DNA of 5,169 nucleotides from Anaerolineae bacterium (GTDB lineage Bacteria > Chloroflexota > Anaerolineae > Anaerolineales > E44-bin32), in contig DAOVIK010000153.1 of assembly GCA_030673735.1 (NCBI GenBank), forward strand, positions 1 through 5,169. Direction: 5' to 3'. The notes beneath the pieces were generated by a model. The model searched no databases, was not told the DNA's origin, and worked only from the letters and a program-made list of their open reading frames with translations. Positions 5,168-5,169 of the stretch are shown here, in pieces (within the stretch, counting starts at the first letter, position 1; the number at the start of each line of letters is the position of its first letter). The position numbers and the translations under genes were made by a program.

Positions 5168-5169
5168 TT

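Larger units (their letters stand above)
4722..5169. other. 448-bp region without an intact gene, upstream of the 96/168-residue unit
   Basis: This stretch holds the two nested inverted repeats (5063-5167), the frame-broken small reading frame (5027-4865) and then about 140 bases up to the 96-residue gene. The last part contains a GGCAGC/GCTGCC pair (4779-4784 and 4804-4809), a direct repeat of AGCTAG near 4831-4843, the AT-rich TTATCGAGATAA dyad and the strong AAAGGAG ribosome site. No tRNA or promoter with both boxes could be called. Confidence 0.5.

Noticed and set aside
5063..5169. Known RNA gene (tRNA, tmRNA, SRP RNA or RNase P RNA)
   Set aside because: The helices are real, but the conserved sequences of these RNAs are not present.

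Overview
All supported genes in this window lie on the minus strand and read from right to left. The organism is most likely a bacterium of the phylum Chloroflexota (Anaerolineae-like). This is an inference from general style: secreted proteins with Thr/Pro/Ser-rich linkers, a TolB-like PD40 propeller next to an M23 peptidase, and a small protein resembling the NHLP/LigA-like peptides common in that phylum. No rRNA or marker gene confirms it.

Layout in transcription order. (1) 5063-5167 holds two compound inverted repeats that could form a structured RNA leader. They lie just upstream of a small Lys/Arg/Glu-rich reading frame (5027 to 4865) that is coherent only if one +1 frame change is allowed. 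A 6-bp hairpin sits exactly at the frame change. (2) 4721-3928 is a tightly coupled two-gene unit: a 96-residue helical protein (possible NHLP/LigA-like clan) whose stop overlaps the next start as ATGA, then a 168-residue protein that looks like an ImmA/IrrE-type peptidase with its zinc-binding residues replaced. A GC-rich stem-loop follows it. (3) 3695-717 is a second unit, with a perfect TATAAT upstream. It encodes a 601-residue exported PD40 beta-propeller protein with a conserved-looking C-terminal domain, then a 358-residue exported M23 peptidase with a complete zinc site. (4) 483 to the left edge is the N-terminal 161 codons of an MBL-fold metallo-hydrolase with its own extended -10 promoter. 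Its 3' end is outside the window.

The propeller and M23 proteins probably work together outside the membrane at the cell envelope. The 96/168-residue pair is the most unusual part: a possible pseudo-peptidase translated together with a small peptide-like partner. The MBL gene appears to be a separate transcription unit. No tRNA, rRNA, CRISPR array, transposase or other mobile element was recognised.
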